Positions 1-8,070 of a stretch of DNA of 64,000 nt are shown here, piece after piece. Position 1 is the first letter of the stretch, and each line of letters opens with the position of its first letter. The notes under the pieces are model-generated. The model was not told where the DNA came from and made no database searches. It was given only the letters and a program-made list of their open reading frames with translations. Source of the stretch: Halobacteriales archaeon QS_4_66_20 (GTDB lineage: Archaea > Halobacteriota > Halobacteria > Halobacteriales > Haloarculaceae); assembly GCA_003021015.1 (NCBI GenBank), contig PXRK01000067.1, positions 62,001 to 126,000 on the forward strand, in the 5' to 3' direction. The translations under genes and the position numbers were made by a program.

Positions 1-666
1 CGGCGGGAACCACAACGTCTCGTCGTCGGCCTCGTCGCGCACGGCAGGCGCGAGCGCGTCGGCGTCCCGGACCAGCGGGGACATGAAATCCGCGGCGCCC
101 ATCCTGTTGACTTCGACGCCGGCGAGCAGGCGGTTGAACGCCGGGAGCATCACCAGGTCGGCGCCGTCGTGGACGCCGTTGCCGGCGAGATAGCAGGGGT
201 GGCGCTGCCCCTCGATGTCGATCGTCGGGTGGTCGTGGCCGACGACATACCGGTCGGCGTCCGCCTCGGGGGTGACGTGGCCGTGACAGATCACCGTGTC
301 GCCGACGCGGTACTCCGGGGTCGTCGGCCCGTTCCAGACGACGTCGAGCATCGTGTCGTGGTTGCCGGGCGTGACGACGATCCGCGCCCCGGCGTCGCGC
401 GCGACCGCCCGCAGACCGGAGAGCGTGTCCTCGACCAGGACGGGGACGGTGTCGAACGAGTGCAGCAGGTCGCCCGCGACGACGACCTCGGCCGGGTCGA
501 AGCGGGCACACAACGCCTCGAAGCGCTCGACCATGTCCTCGCCCTCGCCGACCGGCAGATCGACGGTCGAGGCCGCGCCGCGGCCGACGTGGAGATCCGC
601 CAGGATCAGTGTGTCGTCGAGCATGGCCGCACGGTCGCGCAGTCGCAAGTCCGCGAGCGCCTCCAT
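1..666 (-). CDS. Metallophosphoesterase, MJ0037/SbcD-related archaeal type (partial, runs off left edge)
   Basis: The frame opens at an ATG at 666 and stays open for 222 codons to the window edge, so the C-terminus is missing. It carries the calcineurin-like metallophosphoesterase signature: DLHVG (D24, H26), GDLLH (D66), PGNHD (N102, H103), then a CHGH and a GHDH block. These residues bind the two active-site metals. The spacing and the GDLLH variant fit the archaeal MJ0037-type phosphoesterases (TIGR00024-like), which are often encoded beside Lhr-type helicases; that partner would lie outside the window. Substrate is unknown, probably a nucleic acid or nucleotide. Family assignment is confident, function is inferred. 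Confidence 0.82.
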   Translation of the reverse strand, partial: MEALADLRLRDRAAMLDDTLILADLHVGRGAASTVDLPVGEGEDMVERFEALCARFDPAEVVVAGDLLHSFDTVPVLVEDTLSGLRAVARDAGARIVVTPGNHDTMLDVVWNGPTTPEYRVGDTVICHGHVTPEADADRYVVGHDHPTIDIEGQRHPCYLAGNGVHDGADLVMLPAFNRLLAGVEVNRMGAADFMSPLVRDADALAPAVRDEADDETLWFPP

Positions 667-790
667 ACCGGTGCCTCGGGGCGGACGGCCAAAGGGCTGC
701 CGACAGCGCGGCCGCGCCGCCCGTTGTGACCGGACTCGCGTGCGTGCCAGAAACGGGGGAGTTTTGCCCCTCGCACCGTTCGGGGTAGCC

Positions 791-2116
791 ATGGACGCTA
801 CCCACTACGAAGACTGGCTGCGGTCGCTGCGGCGGGAGTTCCACCAGCGACCCGAACCCGCCTGGCGGGAGTTCTGGACGACCGCGCGGATCGTCGAGGA
901 ACTGGAGGCGCTCGGGGTCGACGACATCGCCGTCGGGCCCGAGATCCTCGTCGGCGAGGACCGCCTGGGCCTGCCAGAGGACGGGGAGTTCGAGGAGTGG
1001 CTCGACCGTGCCCGGGACCTGGGCGTCGACGAGGACCTTCTCGATCGGTTGGCGGGCGGCTACACCGGCGCGATCGCCACTGTCGAACGCGGCGAGGGGC
1101 CGACGATCGCACTCCGCGTCGACATCGACGGCCTCCCGCGCGCGGAGGCGACCGACGAGAGCCACGTCCCCGTCGCCGAAGGGTTCGAGTCGCAAAACGA
1201 TGGTCACATGCACGCCTGCGGCCACGACGCCCACATCACGTTCGGGCTGGGTGTCATCAGAGCGATCCAGGACAGCGACTTCGCGGGGACGCTGAAAGTG
1301 CTCTTCCAGCCCGCCGAGGAGGTCGTCGGCGGCGCGAAGGCGGTGGCGACCAGCGGCCACCTCGACGACGTCGACGCGCTGCTGGCGGTGCACGTTGGCC
1401 TCGATCACCCGACGGGCGAGGTCGTGGCGGGCGTCGACGGGTTCCTCGCGGTGTCGCACGTCGACGCCCGGTTCTCGGGCGAGGCGGCCCACGCCGGCGG
1501 GAAACCCAGCGCCGGGCGCAACGCTGTCCAGGCGATGGCGACCGCGATCCAGAACCTCTATGCGATCCCGCGCCACGAGGACGGCGCGACGCGGATCAAC
1601 GCCGGCCGCGTCGGCGGCGGCAACGCCTCGAACATCATCGCCGAGGACGCGTTCATCGTCGGCGAAGTCCGCGGCGAAACGACGGAACTGAAAGAGTACA
1701 TGAAGGAGGAGGCCCACCGGGTCATCCGCAACGCCGCCGAGATGCACGACTGCGAGATCGAGATCTCGGGCGGGAGCGAGGCACCGAGCGCGGAGAGCGA
1801 CGAGGCGGTCGTCGAGCACGTCGCACGCGTCGCCAGCGACAACGACCGCGTGACGTCGCTGCTCCGCCGGGACGACCTGGGCGGCAGCGAGGACGCCACC
1901 TACCTGATGCGGCGGGTCCAGGAGCGCGGCGGGGTCGCCGGCTACGTCGCGGTCGGGACCGACCACCCCGGCGGCCACCACACCGCGACGTTCGACGTCG
2001 ACGAGGCGTCACTGCTGGTCGGCGTCGAGGTGTTGACCGACGCCGTGCTCGCGCTGGCGGACGACTCGTCGCTGGTCGACGGCGAGGAGGAAGCCGGAGC
2101 GAAAGCAGACGGTTAG
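791..2116 (+). CDS. M20-family amidohydrolase / peptidase
   Basis: A 441-residue protein of the M20D amidohydrolase group (AbgA/AbgB, IAA-amino-acid hydrolase and N-acyl-amino-acid hydrolase relatives). It shows the two-metal motif MHACGHDAH near residue 140, a PAEEVVGGAK block, a HAGGKPSAGRNA lid-domain segment and a C-terminal GTDHPGGHHT block. Such enzymes hydrolyse the amide bond of N-acylated amino acids or aminoacyl conjugates. An in-frame extension upstream has no family similarity and crosses the preceding divergent gene, so the ATG at 791 was chosen. The C-terminal tail is acidic. Its last four bases overlap the end of the convergent pilin-like gene. Exact substrate cannot be told from sequence. 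Confidence 0.85.
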   Translation: MDATHYEDWLRSLRREFHQRPEPAWREFWTTARIVEELEALGVDDIAVGPEILVGEDRLGLPEDGEFEEWLDRARDLGVDEDLLDRLAGGYTGAIATVERGEGPTIALRVDIDGLPRAEATDESHVPVAEGFESQNDGHMHACGHDAHITFGLGVIRAIQDSDFAGTLKVLFQPAEEVVGGAKAVATSGHLDDVDALLAVHVGLDHPTGEVVAGVDGFLAVSHVDARFSGEAAHAGGKPSAGRNAVQAMATAIQNLYAIPRHEDGATRINAGRVGGGNASNIIAEDAFIVGEVRGETTELKEYMKEEAHRVIRNAAEMHDCEIEISGGSEAPSAESDEAVVEHVARVASDNDRVTSLLRRDDLGGSEDATYLMRRVQERGGVAGYVAVGTDHPGGHHTATFDVDEASLLVGVEVLTDAVLALADDSSLVDGEEEAGAKADG

Positions 2117-2595
2117 TTCTGCCAGCGGTCGATCGTCTCGTACTCGCCCTCGGGGTTCTCCCACAGCAGCGTCACCGTGGCGCCGTCGAGGGAGAACTCG
2201 CCGTCCCCGCACATCTGCACCGGGTTGTCGTCATCGACGACGAGCGCCATCCCCGGGGACACCCAGTTGTCCTCGGCCAGCCCGAACTCCTCGTGTGCGC
2301 CGTACTCGCCGTTCGGATCGATGTCGCCGGTGCAGGTCGCACCCTCGACTCTGACGGTGAGCTGCATCGGGTTGATCCGCGCACCCTCGCGATGTCTGAT
2401 GAACAGTGCGTCCGCTGTGTCGGGGTTGTCCGTGTAGTCGAAGGCGATCTCCGGTTCGGGCTTTTCGGTCTGCTCGGAGTCGAAGCTGAAGTTCCCGAAG
2501 AACATCGCTGCCGTGAGGATGACGACGATCACCGTCGCCATCAACAGCAGCGCACCGCTGAACGCCGATCCTCTGTCGGTGTGTTGGTCGTTCAT
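2113..2595 (-). CDS. Archaeal type IV pilin-like secreted/membrane-anchored protein
   Basis: A 160-residue protein beginning MNDQHTDRGSAFSGALLLMA. A short charged leader ending in RG is followed by a small-residue start and about 20 hydrophobic residues, the pattern of archaeal type IV pilins and related anchors (PF07790-type N-terminus). The rest (EIAFDYTDNPDTADALFIRH..) is an acidic beta-rich ectodomain with two Cys. An in-frame ATG at 2655 lies at or upstream of the predicted transcription start, whereas the ATG at 2595 has a GGGGAG ribosome site 6 nt upstream, so 2595 is preferred. It converges on the M20 gene with a 4-nt overlap. Whether it is assembled into pili is unknown. Confidence 0.7.
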   Translation of the reverse strand: MNDQHTDRGSAFSGALLLMATVIVVILTAAMFFGNFSFDSEQTEKPEPEIAFDYTDNPDTADALFIRHREGARINPMQLTVRVEGATCTGDIDPNGEYGAHEEFGLAEDNWVSPGMALVVDDDNPVQMCGDGEFSLDGATVTLLWENPEGEYETIDRWQN

Positions 2596-2670
2596 GTTGT
2601 CTCCCCGTCCGAGTCCGTACCCGTTCGCGTCCCACCGCGCGTCTGTTACATGCACAGTTCCATACTACCG

Positions 2671-2680
2671 CTATATAAAC
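2671..2680 (-). promoter_or_regulatory. TATA-like box for the pilin-like gene
   Basis: The minus strand reads GTTTATATAG here, a good haloarchaeal TATA box. The expected start site about 25 nt downstream falls near 2648, after the alternative ATG at 2655 but before the ATG at 2595 with its ribosome site. This decides the start codon. Confidence 0.5.
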
Positions 2681-2748
2681 TTGTTGTAACGATTATGGAA
2701 TCGCGTGTTGGACGTTTCAGCCCGTGAGACCAGCGATATTGGGCCCCA

Positions 2749-2816
2749 GTGCTGAAAATACTCACGCACGACCGTATGAGTGAATCACGTCTGGCTGCAA
2801 ATCACGTCTGGCTGTA
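2749..2816. repeat. Composite of palindromic-element ends
   Basis: The stretch GTGCTGAAAATACTCAC, which matches the inner right side of family-A elements, runs straight into GCACGACCGTAT, a family-B type end. Then AATCACGTCTGGCTG occurs twice (2783-2797 and 2800-2814). It looks like several right-hand ends stacked without an intact left partner, that is, rearranged remains of two families. Confidence 0.6.
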
Positions 2817-2867
2817 CACTCCGCGATATCGGGCAGGCGGAACTCCCGTGTCACGGCCGCAGTCGTC

Positions 2868-2978
2868 ATAGTGATTGTTGTGAGTATTTTCAGTAGTACA
2901 TCGCACTAACGACGGTTTCACGCCTCGAAACTAGGATCTGACGAATACCCGGCGGTAGAGAGTCACAACAATCACTAT
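2868..2978 (+). repeat. Family-A palindromic element, 111 bp
   Basis: Bounded by perfect 16-nt inverted ends ATAGTGATTGTTGTGA / TCACAACAATCACTAT. The interior carries the block GGTTTCACGCCTCGAAACT, itself a small stem-loop candidate (GTTTC/GAAAC), and GACGAATACCCGGCGGTA. The same interior recurs at 3405 (inverted), 22796 (degenerate), 46836, 57764 and 59679 (inverted). Confidence 0.85.
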
Positions 2979-3063
2979 CACCCCTGACTATCCGGGTTTT
3001 GACCTTCTCCTGTGGTCAGACCGGTCGTAAAGAGTTTTGTGGTGTACTGTCGTAGCCCGACGC

Positions 3064-3405
3064 ATGAGCGAGTACACGGTGGCGTTCGAGAGGACGGGCA
3101 AGACCATTACAGTCTCGGACAAGGAGACGATCCTCAGCCGGTGCATCGAGGAGGGGATCGCCCAGGAGTACTCCTGCCGTGTCGGGATGTGCCTGGCCTG
3201 CTCGGCGGAGATCGTCGAGGGCGAGGTCACCCAGCCCGCCGCCCGCGGGCTGACCGAGGCGGAACGCGAGGAGTACGCGCTGACCTGCATGGCCCGGCCA
3301 CAGTCCGACCTCGTCCTCGACAGGGGGCAGTACCCGCCGAGCATCGAGGACGATATCGCGGCGGCCGAAGGATCTGGAGAAGATACCGCGACTGCCGACG
3401 ACTGA
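3064..3405 (+). CDS. 2Fe-2S ferredoxin
   Basis: A 113-residue plant-type ferredoxin with iron-sulfur ligands C38, C43, C46 and C75 in the CxxxxCxxC...C arrangement (CRVGMCLACS ... TCMARP). It is a small cytoplasmic one-electron carrier. The acidic tail (SIEDDIAAAEGSGEDTATADD) is typical for a halophile. Nine in-frame codons upstream carry no family similarity, so the ATG at 3064 was chosen. The final base of its TGA stop is the first base of a family-A palindromic element, so the transcript would end in that hairpin. Partner enzymes are not encoded nearby. Confidence 0.9.
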   Translation: MSEYTVAFERTGKTITVSDKETILSRCIEEGIAQEYSCRVGMCLACSAEIVEGEVTQPAARGLTEAEREEYALTCMARPQSDLVLDRGQYPPSIEDDIAAAEGSGEDTATADD

Positions 3406-3515
3406 TAGTGATTGTTGTGACTCGTTACCGCCGGGTATTTGCCAGACGCTAGTTTCGGGCCGTGAAACCGCCGCTACTGCGATGTGGTGCCGAAAATACT
3501 CACAACAATCACTAT
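3405..3515 (-). repeat. Family-A palindromic element, 111 bp, starting on the ferredoxin stop codon
   Basis: Perfect 16-nt ends ATAGTGATTGTTGTGA / TCACAACAATCACTAT, interior in the opposite orientation to the copy at 2868. Its first base is the last base of the ferredoxin TGA. Together with the copy at 2868 it brackets the ferredoxin gene in inverted orientation, 426 bp apart. Confidence 0.85.
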
Positions 3516-3683
3516 GACGCGACCGCTGTTCTTGCCCGGTTCCGGCGCCAGAAGCCGGAGAACCCCGTCGACAGGCCGACAGTGCTACTCGTTCACGCGA
3601 AGGGGAGCCCATTTATGGATGGGGCGCGTAGTAGCGGTAACGGCTGGCGCCAGTGCTGGACTGCGCACCCGATCTTATCAACC

Positions 3684-4268
3684 ATGACAGGCCGCGTATA
3701 CAAACTCCACTCGACGCTCGAACTGCCCCTGGAAGACGTACACGACCACTTTGACGATCCGGAGCTGCCGGACAGCGTCGACGACGTCGACATCACGCGC
3801 CGCAACAACACGCTGATCATCAGCGCCGTCCCGTCCGACGACAGCATCAGCAAGTACACCCCGACGGCCCAGTTGAAAGCCAGCGTCACCGAGAACCGCG
3901 TCTACGAGGAGGAACCCGAGGACGGCCCGGGCGGGCCGTCGCGCGGGGGCGGCCCGCAGTGGGGCACCCTCGAGGAGGAAGAAGAGATCGAATCCGAACT
4001 CGTCGAGTATGCCTGCTTCAAAGGTGACCGCGAGACCGTCCTCCAGAACACTGCGCTGCAGTACGAGATGTTCGAGGTGCTCTGTGCGATCGCCCGCCAG
4101 GCCGAGAAGGGTGCCCTGACGGCCGTCGCCGCGCGCGACGAGGAGATCGAGGCGATCCGCATCGTCGACGGCGAACGACGGCCGGCCTCCGTGACCGTCG
4201 CCGAGGAGCCCAGCACCGACGAGGAGTCCGGCGGCGTCGACTGGCGCGACAACGAGTTCATCGGTTGA
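3684..4268 (+). CDS. Conserved haloarchaeal protein of unknown function (DUF7110-like)
   Basis: A 194-residue soluble protein beginning MTGRVYKLHSTLELPLEDVH. The N-terminal half contains DITRRNNTLIISAVP and KYTPTAQLKASVTENRVYEE; the C-terminal half has EYACFKGDRETVLQNTALQYEMF and an acidic tail. An acidic Gly/Pro-rich linker separates the halves. I recognise it as a widely conserved haloarchaeal family of unknown role (I believe DUF7110, number not verifiable here). No catalytic motif or membrane segment is visible. The ATG at 3684 starts the conserved block. Confidence 0.7.
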   Translation: MTGRVYKLHSTLELPLEDVHDHFDDPELPDSVDDVDITRRNNTLIISAVPSDDSISKYTPTAQLKASVTENRVYEEEPEDGPGGPSRGGGPQWGTLEEEEEIESELVEYACFKGDRETVLQNTALQYEMFEVLCAIARQAEKGALTAVAARDEEIEAIRIVDGERRPASVTVAEEPSTDEESGGVDWRDNEFIG

Positions 4269-4471
4269 TCGGCCTCCCCAGGGTCGACGGCGGTCGCAGT
4301 TCTCACCCCGGGTTCCCGACGACAGCCCCCCCCGTTCTCGACGGTGCGGTTTTCGGCTGTACAGACATACACATTCACGAACAAATCCGGGTGTTCTCTC
4401 GAAGGAAAAAAGACCACAGTGACGCGATCGAACGGACTCGGAAACCCTTTTTTGACTGAGGCAATTCAGAA

Positions 4472-6418
4472 ATGACAATGAGCGTCGAGTGGGAGGAAGA
4501 CGACCCGTTCGAGGAGCAACGGGAGAAGGTCGAGAACCCGATGAAGCGGCTGTTCCGGGAGTACGGGGTCCGGTACAAGTTCCAGGTGCTGGTCGGGGTT
4601 TTCGCGAGTATCTTCGCCCGGCTGCTGGATTTGGTGCCGCCGGTGTTGCTCGGGTTCGCCATCGACGCCATCTTCCGGCGGGACAAGAACTTCGCTGACG
4701 TATGGTTCGTCCCCGACAGCCTGATTCCCGCGGGTCAACAAGAGCAGTTGCTGTTGACAGTCGCGCTGATCGGCGGCGCGTTCCTGTTCGGGTCGGCGTT
4801 TCACTGGGCCCGCAACTGGGGGTTCAACTCCTTCGCCCAGAACATCCAGCACAACGTCCGGACGGACACCTACGACAAGATGCAGCGGCTGAATATGGAC
4901 TTCTTCGCGGACAAGCAGACCGGCGAGATGATGTCGATCCTCTCGAACGACGTCAACCGCCTGGAGCGGTTTCTCAACGACGGGATGAACTCGATGTTCC
5001 GGCTGACCGTGATGGTACTGGGTATCGCGGGCATCCTCTTCTATCTGAACTGGCAGCTCGCACTGATCGCGCTGCTGCCGGTGCCGCTGATCGCGCTGTT
5101 CACCTACATCTTCATCCGGATCATCCAGCCCAAGTACGCCGAGGTCCGGTCGACCGTCGGCACGGTCAACTCCCGGCTGGAGAACAACCTCGGCGGCATC
5201 AAGGTGATCAAGTCCTCGAACACCGAGGAGTACGAATCCGACCGCGTCGACGACGTGAGCCAGGACTACTTCGACGCCAACTGGGACGCCATCGACACGC
5301 GGATCAAGTTCTTCCCGGGGCTGCGGCTGCTTGCCGGCGTCGGCTTCGTCGCGACGTTCCTGGCGGGCGGCATGTGGGTGCTCGCGGCCGAAGGGGACGC
5401 CCCCTGGATCTTCACCGAGCCGCTGGGGCTGGGCGAGTTCGTCACGTTCATCCTGCTGACCCAGCGGTTCATCTGGCCGATGGCCCAGTTCGGGCAGATC
5501 ATCAACATGTACCAGCGGGCGCGGGCCTCCTCGGCGCGGATCTTCGGGCTGATGGACGAACCCTACCGGGTCGCCGAGGCCGAGAACGCGCCCGACCTGG
5601 AGGTCACCGAGGGCCGCATCGAGTACGACGACGTGAGCTTCGGCTACGACGCGGACGAGGAGCCGATCCTCGAAGACATCGACTTCGAGGTCGAACCCGG
5701 CGAGACGCTCGCCCTCGTCGGCCCGACCGGCGCCGGCAAGTCCACCGTGCTGAAGCTGTTGCTGCGGCTGTACGACGTTGAGGAGGGCGCGATCCGCGTC
5801 GACGGCACCGACGTCCGGGACGTGACGATCCGCAGCATCCGGCAGTCGATGGGGTACGTCAGCCAGGACACGTTCCTGTTCTACGGGACCGTCGAGGAGA
5901 ACATCGCCTACGGCTCCTTCGACGCGAGCCGCGATGAGGTCATCGAGGCGGCGAAGATGGCCGAGGCCCACGACTTCATCACGAACCTGCCGGACGGCTA
6001 CGACACCGAGGTCGGCGAGCGCGGCGTCAAGCTGTCGGGCGGCCAGCGCCAGCGGATCTCGATCGCCCGGGCGATCCTCAAGGATCCGGAGATCCTGATC
6101 CTCGACGAGGCCACGAGCGACGTCGACACCGAGACGGAGATGCTGATCCAGCGCTCGCTGGACGAGATCGCCACCGACCGCACCACCTTTGCGATCGCCC
6201 ACCGCCTCTCGACGATCAAGGACGCCGACAAGATCGTCGTCCTCGAAGGTGGTCAGATCGTCGAGCGCGGCACCCACGAGGAGCTGCTGGACAACGACGA
6301 CCTGTACGCCCACCTCTGGGGCGTCCAGGCCGGCGAGATCGACCAGCTCCCCCAGGAGTTCATCGAGCGCGCCGCCCGCCGGCAGGCCCGTACCGAAGTG
6401 ACTGACGACGACGACTGA
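4472..6418 (+). CDS. ABC transporter, fused permease-ATPase (MsbA/MDR-type half-exporter)
   Basis: A 648-residue protein with an exporter transmembrane domain (about residues 35-330) followed by one ATPase domain (about 375-610). Motifs are intact: Walker [10 protein letters not shown], signature KLSGGQRQR, Walker [11 protein letters not shown] and switch His in IAHRLST. It should homodimerise in the cytoplasmic membrane and export lipids, drugs or another hydrophobic compound; substrate is unknown. The N-terminus ([18 protein letters not shown]) is an acidic cytoplasmic extension. A second ATG two codons on is an equally good start. A solitary palindromic-element end begins 2 nt after the stop codon. 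Confidence 0.9.
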   Translation: MTMSVEWEEDDPFEEQREKVENPMKRLFREYGVRYKFQVLVGVFASIFARLLDLVPPVLLGFAIDAIFRRDKNFADVWFVPDSLIPAGQQEQLLLTVALIGGAFLFGSAFHWARNWGFNSFAQNIQHNVRTDTYDKMQRLNMDFFADKQTGEMMSILSNDVNRLERFLNDGMNSMFRLTVMVLGIAGILFYLNWQLALIALLPVPLIALFTYIFIRIIQPKYAEVRSTVGTVNSRLENNLGGIKVIKSSNTEEYESDRVDDVSQDYFDANWDAIDTRIKFFPGLRLLAGVGFVATFLAGGMWVLAAEGDAPWIFTEPLGLGEFVTFILLTQRFIWPMAQFGQIINMYQRARASSARIFGLMDEPYRVAEAENAPDLEVTEGRIEYDDVSFGYDADEEPILEDIDFEVEPGETLALVGPTGAGKSTVLKLLLRLYDVEEGAIRVDGTDVRDVTIRSIRQSMGYVSQDTFLFYGTVEENIAYGSFDASRDEVIEAAKMAEAHDFITNLPDGYDTEVGERGVKLSGGQRQRISIARAILKDPEILILDEATSDVDTETEMLIQRSLDEIATDRTTFAIAHRLSTIKDADKIVVLEGGQIVERGTHEELLDNDDLYAHLWGVQAGEIDQLPQEFIERAARRQARTEVTDDDD

Positions 6419-6419
6419 T

Positions 6420-6435
6420 ATACAGCCAGACGTGA
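6420..6435 (+). repeat. Solitary 16-nt palindromic-element end
   Basis: ATACAGCCAGACGTGA, identical to the left end of the element at 23168, lies just after the exporter stop codon. No matching right end follows before the next gene, so this is a lone end. Confidence 0.6.
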
Positions 6436-6484
6436 CCTCGGACCGCGCTGTTTTAGTTCCGCCGGCACTTTCGAGGGAACAACT

Positions 6485-6940
6485 GTGGCCATCACGGACA
6501 AGATCTACGTCAAAAACCACCAGCAGCTCGTCTCCCAGCTCGAGCGGTCGTTCCCGAAGGGGGCGTTCAAGGGGGCGACGATGGACGTGCTCTACCAGGG
6601 CGAGGGGCTGTCGAAGCTCAACGACGCCACCCGCGACCGGGTGCTGGACTTTGCGGAGGATTTCCTCGACTGCGACTGCGAGGCCAACCCCCACTGTGGC
6701 TGTGCCGAGCGGAAGTTCCTGCGCTACCTGCTGGAGCTTCGCGAGCAGGGGCTCGGGCCGGACGCCATCGTCGACGTGATGGGCGACGACTACATGCTGT
6801 ACGCCTACCCCGGCGACGTGCTCTCCTTTCTCGACAACTCCGTGCGGACGCTAGAGGCAGCGGAGGCGCTCGCGGCGGTCGACGGGAAACCCGCGGCTGC
6901 CGAGGACGTGCGGGAACTGCGGCAGAATCTGGTCCGGTAG
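6485..6940 (+). CDS. Conserved haloarchaeal protein with four-Cys motif (DUF5814-like)
   Basis: A 151-residue protein starting at GTG (AITDKIYVKNHQQLVSQLER). It contains C63-x-C65-x5-C71-x-C73 (DCDCEANPHCGC), a likely zinc site, followed by a helical region (YLLELREQGLGPDAIVDVMGDDYML). In some archaea a similar domain is fused to Ski2-like helicases (DUF5814 as I recall, unverified); here it stands alone. It lies 66 nt after the ABC exporter and may share its transcript. Role unknown; nucleic-acid or protein binding is a guess from the cysteine cluster. Confidence 0.65.
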   Translation: MAITDKIYVKNHQQLVSQLERSFPKGAFKGATMDVLYQGEGLSKLNDATRDRVLDFAEDFLDCDCEANPHCGCAERKFLRYLLELREQGLGPDAIVDVMGDDYMLYAYPGDVLSFLDNSVRTLEAAEALAAVDGKPAAAEDVRELRQNLVR

Positions 6941-6945
6941 CCCGG

Positions 6946-7362
6946 TTAGTCGTCTTCGAGCGCGTCGGCGATGCGGTCCAGCGAGCGGCGAACGTCGTGG
7001 ACCTCGTCGCGGAGCTTGCGGACTTCGCGGATGAGTTCCTCGTTGTCGCCGCCCTCCTGCTGGCCGCCGCGCGGGCCACCGGGGCCACCGCCCATGCCGC
7101 CGGGGCCGCCGCCCATCATGCCGCCCATCATCTGTGCAAAGGGGTTTCCGCCGCCACCCATGCCGCCGCCGGGGCCGCCGCCCATCATCTCCTCGGGCGG
7201 GCCGCGGGGCTCCTCGCCCTCTTCGCCCTCCTGCTCGGCGCGCTTCTGTCGGATCTCCTCGACGCGCTCGCGGAAGGATTTCTCTTCCCCGTCGTCGCCG
7301 CCAGCCTCGTCACCGGTCGATTCCTCCGCCGTCGATTCGGTCTCCTCGGAGTCGTCTGCCAT
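6946..7362 (-). CDS. Low-complexity acidic Gly/Met-rich protein with C-terminal coiled coil
   Basis: A 138-residue protein in three parts. Residues 1-55 are highly acidic (EETESTAEESTGDEAGGDDG) with a charged helix FRERVEEIRQKRAEQ. Residues 56-98 are built almost only of Gly, Met and Pro (MMGGGPGGGMGGGGNPF). Residues 99-138 form a likely coiled coil (EELIREVRKLRDEVHDVRRS). The GGM-rich middle recalls the tails of group II chaperonins but nothing else does. It converges on the four-Cys gene with a 5-nt gap. Function unknown; the frame is credible because codon composition changes in step with the three regions. Confidence 0.6.
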   Translation of the reverse strand: MADDSEETESTAEESTGDEAGGDDGEEKSFRERVEEIRQKRAEQEGEEGEEPRGPPEEMMGGGPGGGMGGGGNPFAQMMGGMMGGGPGGMGGGPGGPRGGQQEGGDNEELIREVRKLRDEVHDVRRSLDRIADALEDD

Positions 7363-7408
7363 ACCTCTGCTTCCCGTGCGCGCGGGAAAAGAGTTCCGTC
7401 ACTCTTCC

Positions 7409-7906
7409 TTAGAGCAGGAATCGGTCGGTGTCGTCGCTCATGTCGGTGAAGGCGTCGGCGGCCGCCCGGAGGTCGTCGGCAGTCGACTCGCCGAAAGAGG
7501 CGATTTCGACGCGGACGCCCTCGTGTTTCAGGTGCCCACAGAGCCGCGCGAAGTCGCCGTCGCCGGTACACAGCGCGATCGTGTCGACGTGGTTGGCCAG
7601 CGTCACGGCGTCGAGGCTCATCCCGACGTCCCAGTCGGCCTTCTTGCTGCCGTCGGGGAACGTCCGGATGTCTTTGATGCGGGTCTCGAAGCCGATGTCG
7701 GAAAGCGCCTCGAAGAACCTCTCTTCCTCCGGCGCATCGGCCCGGATTACGTACGCGATCGCCCGCGTCAGTTCGCGGCCGTTGACGGCCGCCTCCAGCA
7801 GTTCGGCGTAGTCGATGTTGCGTGTGTACATGCTCTGGGCCGAATGATAGAGGTTCTGCGAGTCGACGAGAACTGCGATCCGCTGGCGGGGATGAATGTC
7901 GTCCAT
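7409..7906 (-). CDS. NYN/LabA-like PIN-fold protein (DUF88)
   Basis: A 165-residue NYN-domain protein. Conserved acidic positions typical of the PIN-like fold are visible: RIAVLVDSQNLYHS near the N-terminus, KKADWDVGMSLDAV in the middle and ALCTGDGDFARLC before the C-terminal third. Family members are putative metal-dependent RNases. A longer frame to 7990 exists, but MDDIHPRQRIAVLVD gives the normal family length, so the ATG at 7906 was chosen. The gene lies 47 nt upstream of the Gly/Met-rich gene on the same strand and is divergent from the REC-PAS-PAS gene. Confidence 0.8.
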   Translation of the reverse strand: MDDIHPRQRIAVLVDSQNLYHSAQSMYTRNIDYAELLEAAVNGRELTRAIAYVIRADAPEEERFFEALSDIGFETRIKDIRTFPDGSKKADWDVGMSLDAVTLANHVDTIALCTGDGDFARLCGHLKHEGVRVEIASFGESTADDLRAAADAFTDMSDDTDRFLL

Positions 7907-8040
7907 ATCTACTGTCAATAAGCCAGCGTCAAAGGCGTTGGGCTCCGAGCGCCCCACAATCCCGGCCAACACTGCCCGTTCCGCAGCCACAACCGCAGGC
8001 CTGGCGACCCGTTTTGTGTGTCATGATATGCCACAGTAGT

Positions 8041-8049
8041 TTTTATGTA
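8041..8049 (+). promoter_or_regulatory. TATA-like box for the REC-PAS-PAS gene
   Basis: TTTTATGTA lies with its centre about 26 nt before the ATG at 8071, the haloarchaeal arrangement for a leaderless transcript. Confidence 0.45.
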
Positions 8050-8070
8050 CGTGATTCCCAGTGTTGAGGC

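Larger units (their letters stand above)
2596..3063. other. Gene-free stretch with TATA box, composite repeat debris and one full palindromic element
   Basis: I see no credible gene in these 468 bases. They hold the pilin promoter, a composite of repeat ends at 2749-2816 and a complete 111-bp family-A element at 2868-2978. The last 85 bases lead into the ferredoxin gene; I could not point to a convincing TATA box there. Confidence 0.6.

Noticed and set aside
296-790. Long in-frame extension upstream of the M20 amidohydrolase
   Set aside because: It lies opposite the phosphoesterase gene, is Arg/Ser-rich and has no family similarity; the ATG at 791 starts the conserved protein.
2868-3515. Two inverted elements flanking the ferredoxin gene read as a composite transposon
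   Set aside because: No transposase is present and the same elements occur singly at many other places, so the bracketing is probably coincidence.
4466-6694. 742-codon open frame antisense to the ABC exporter
   Set aside because: It is a GC-rich shadow of the exporter: Val/Leu/Arg/Asp-rich with no domain, while the sense strand has every ABC motif.
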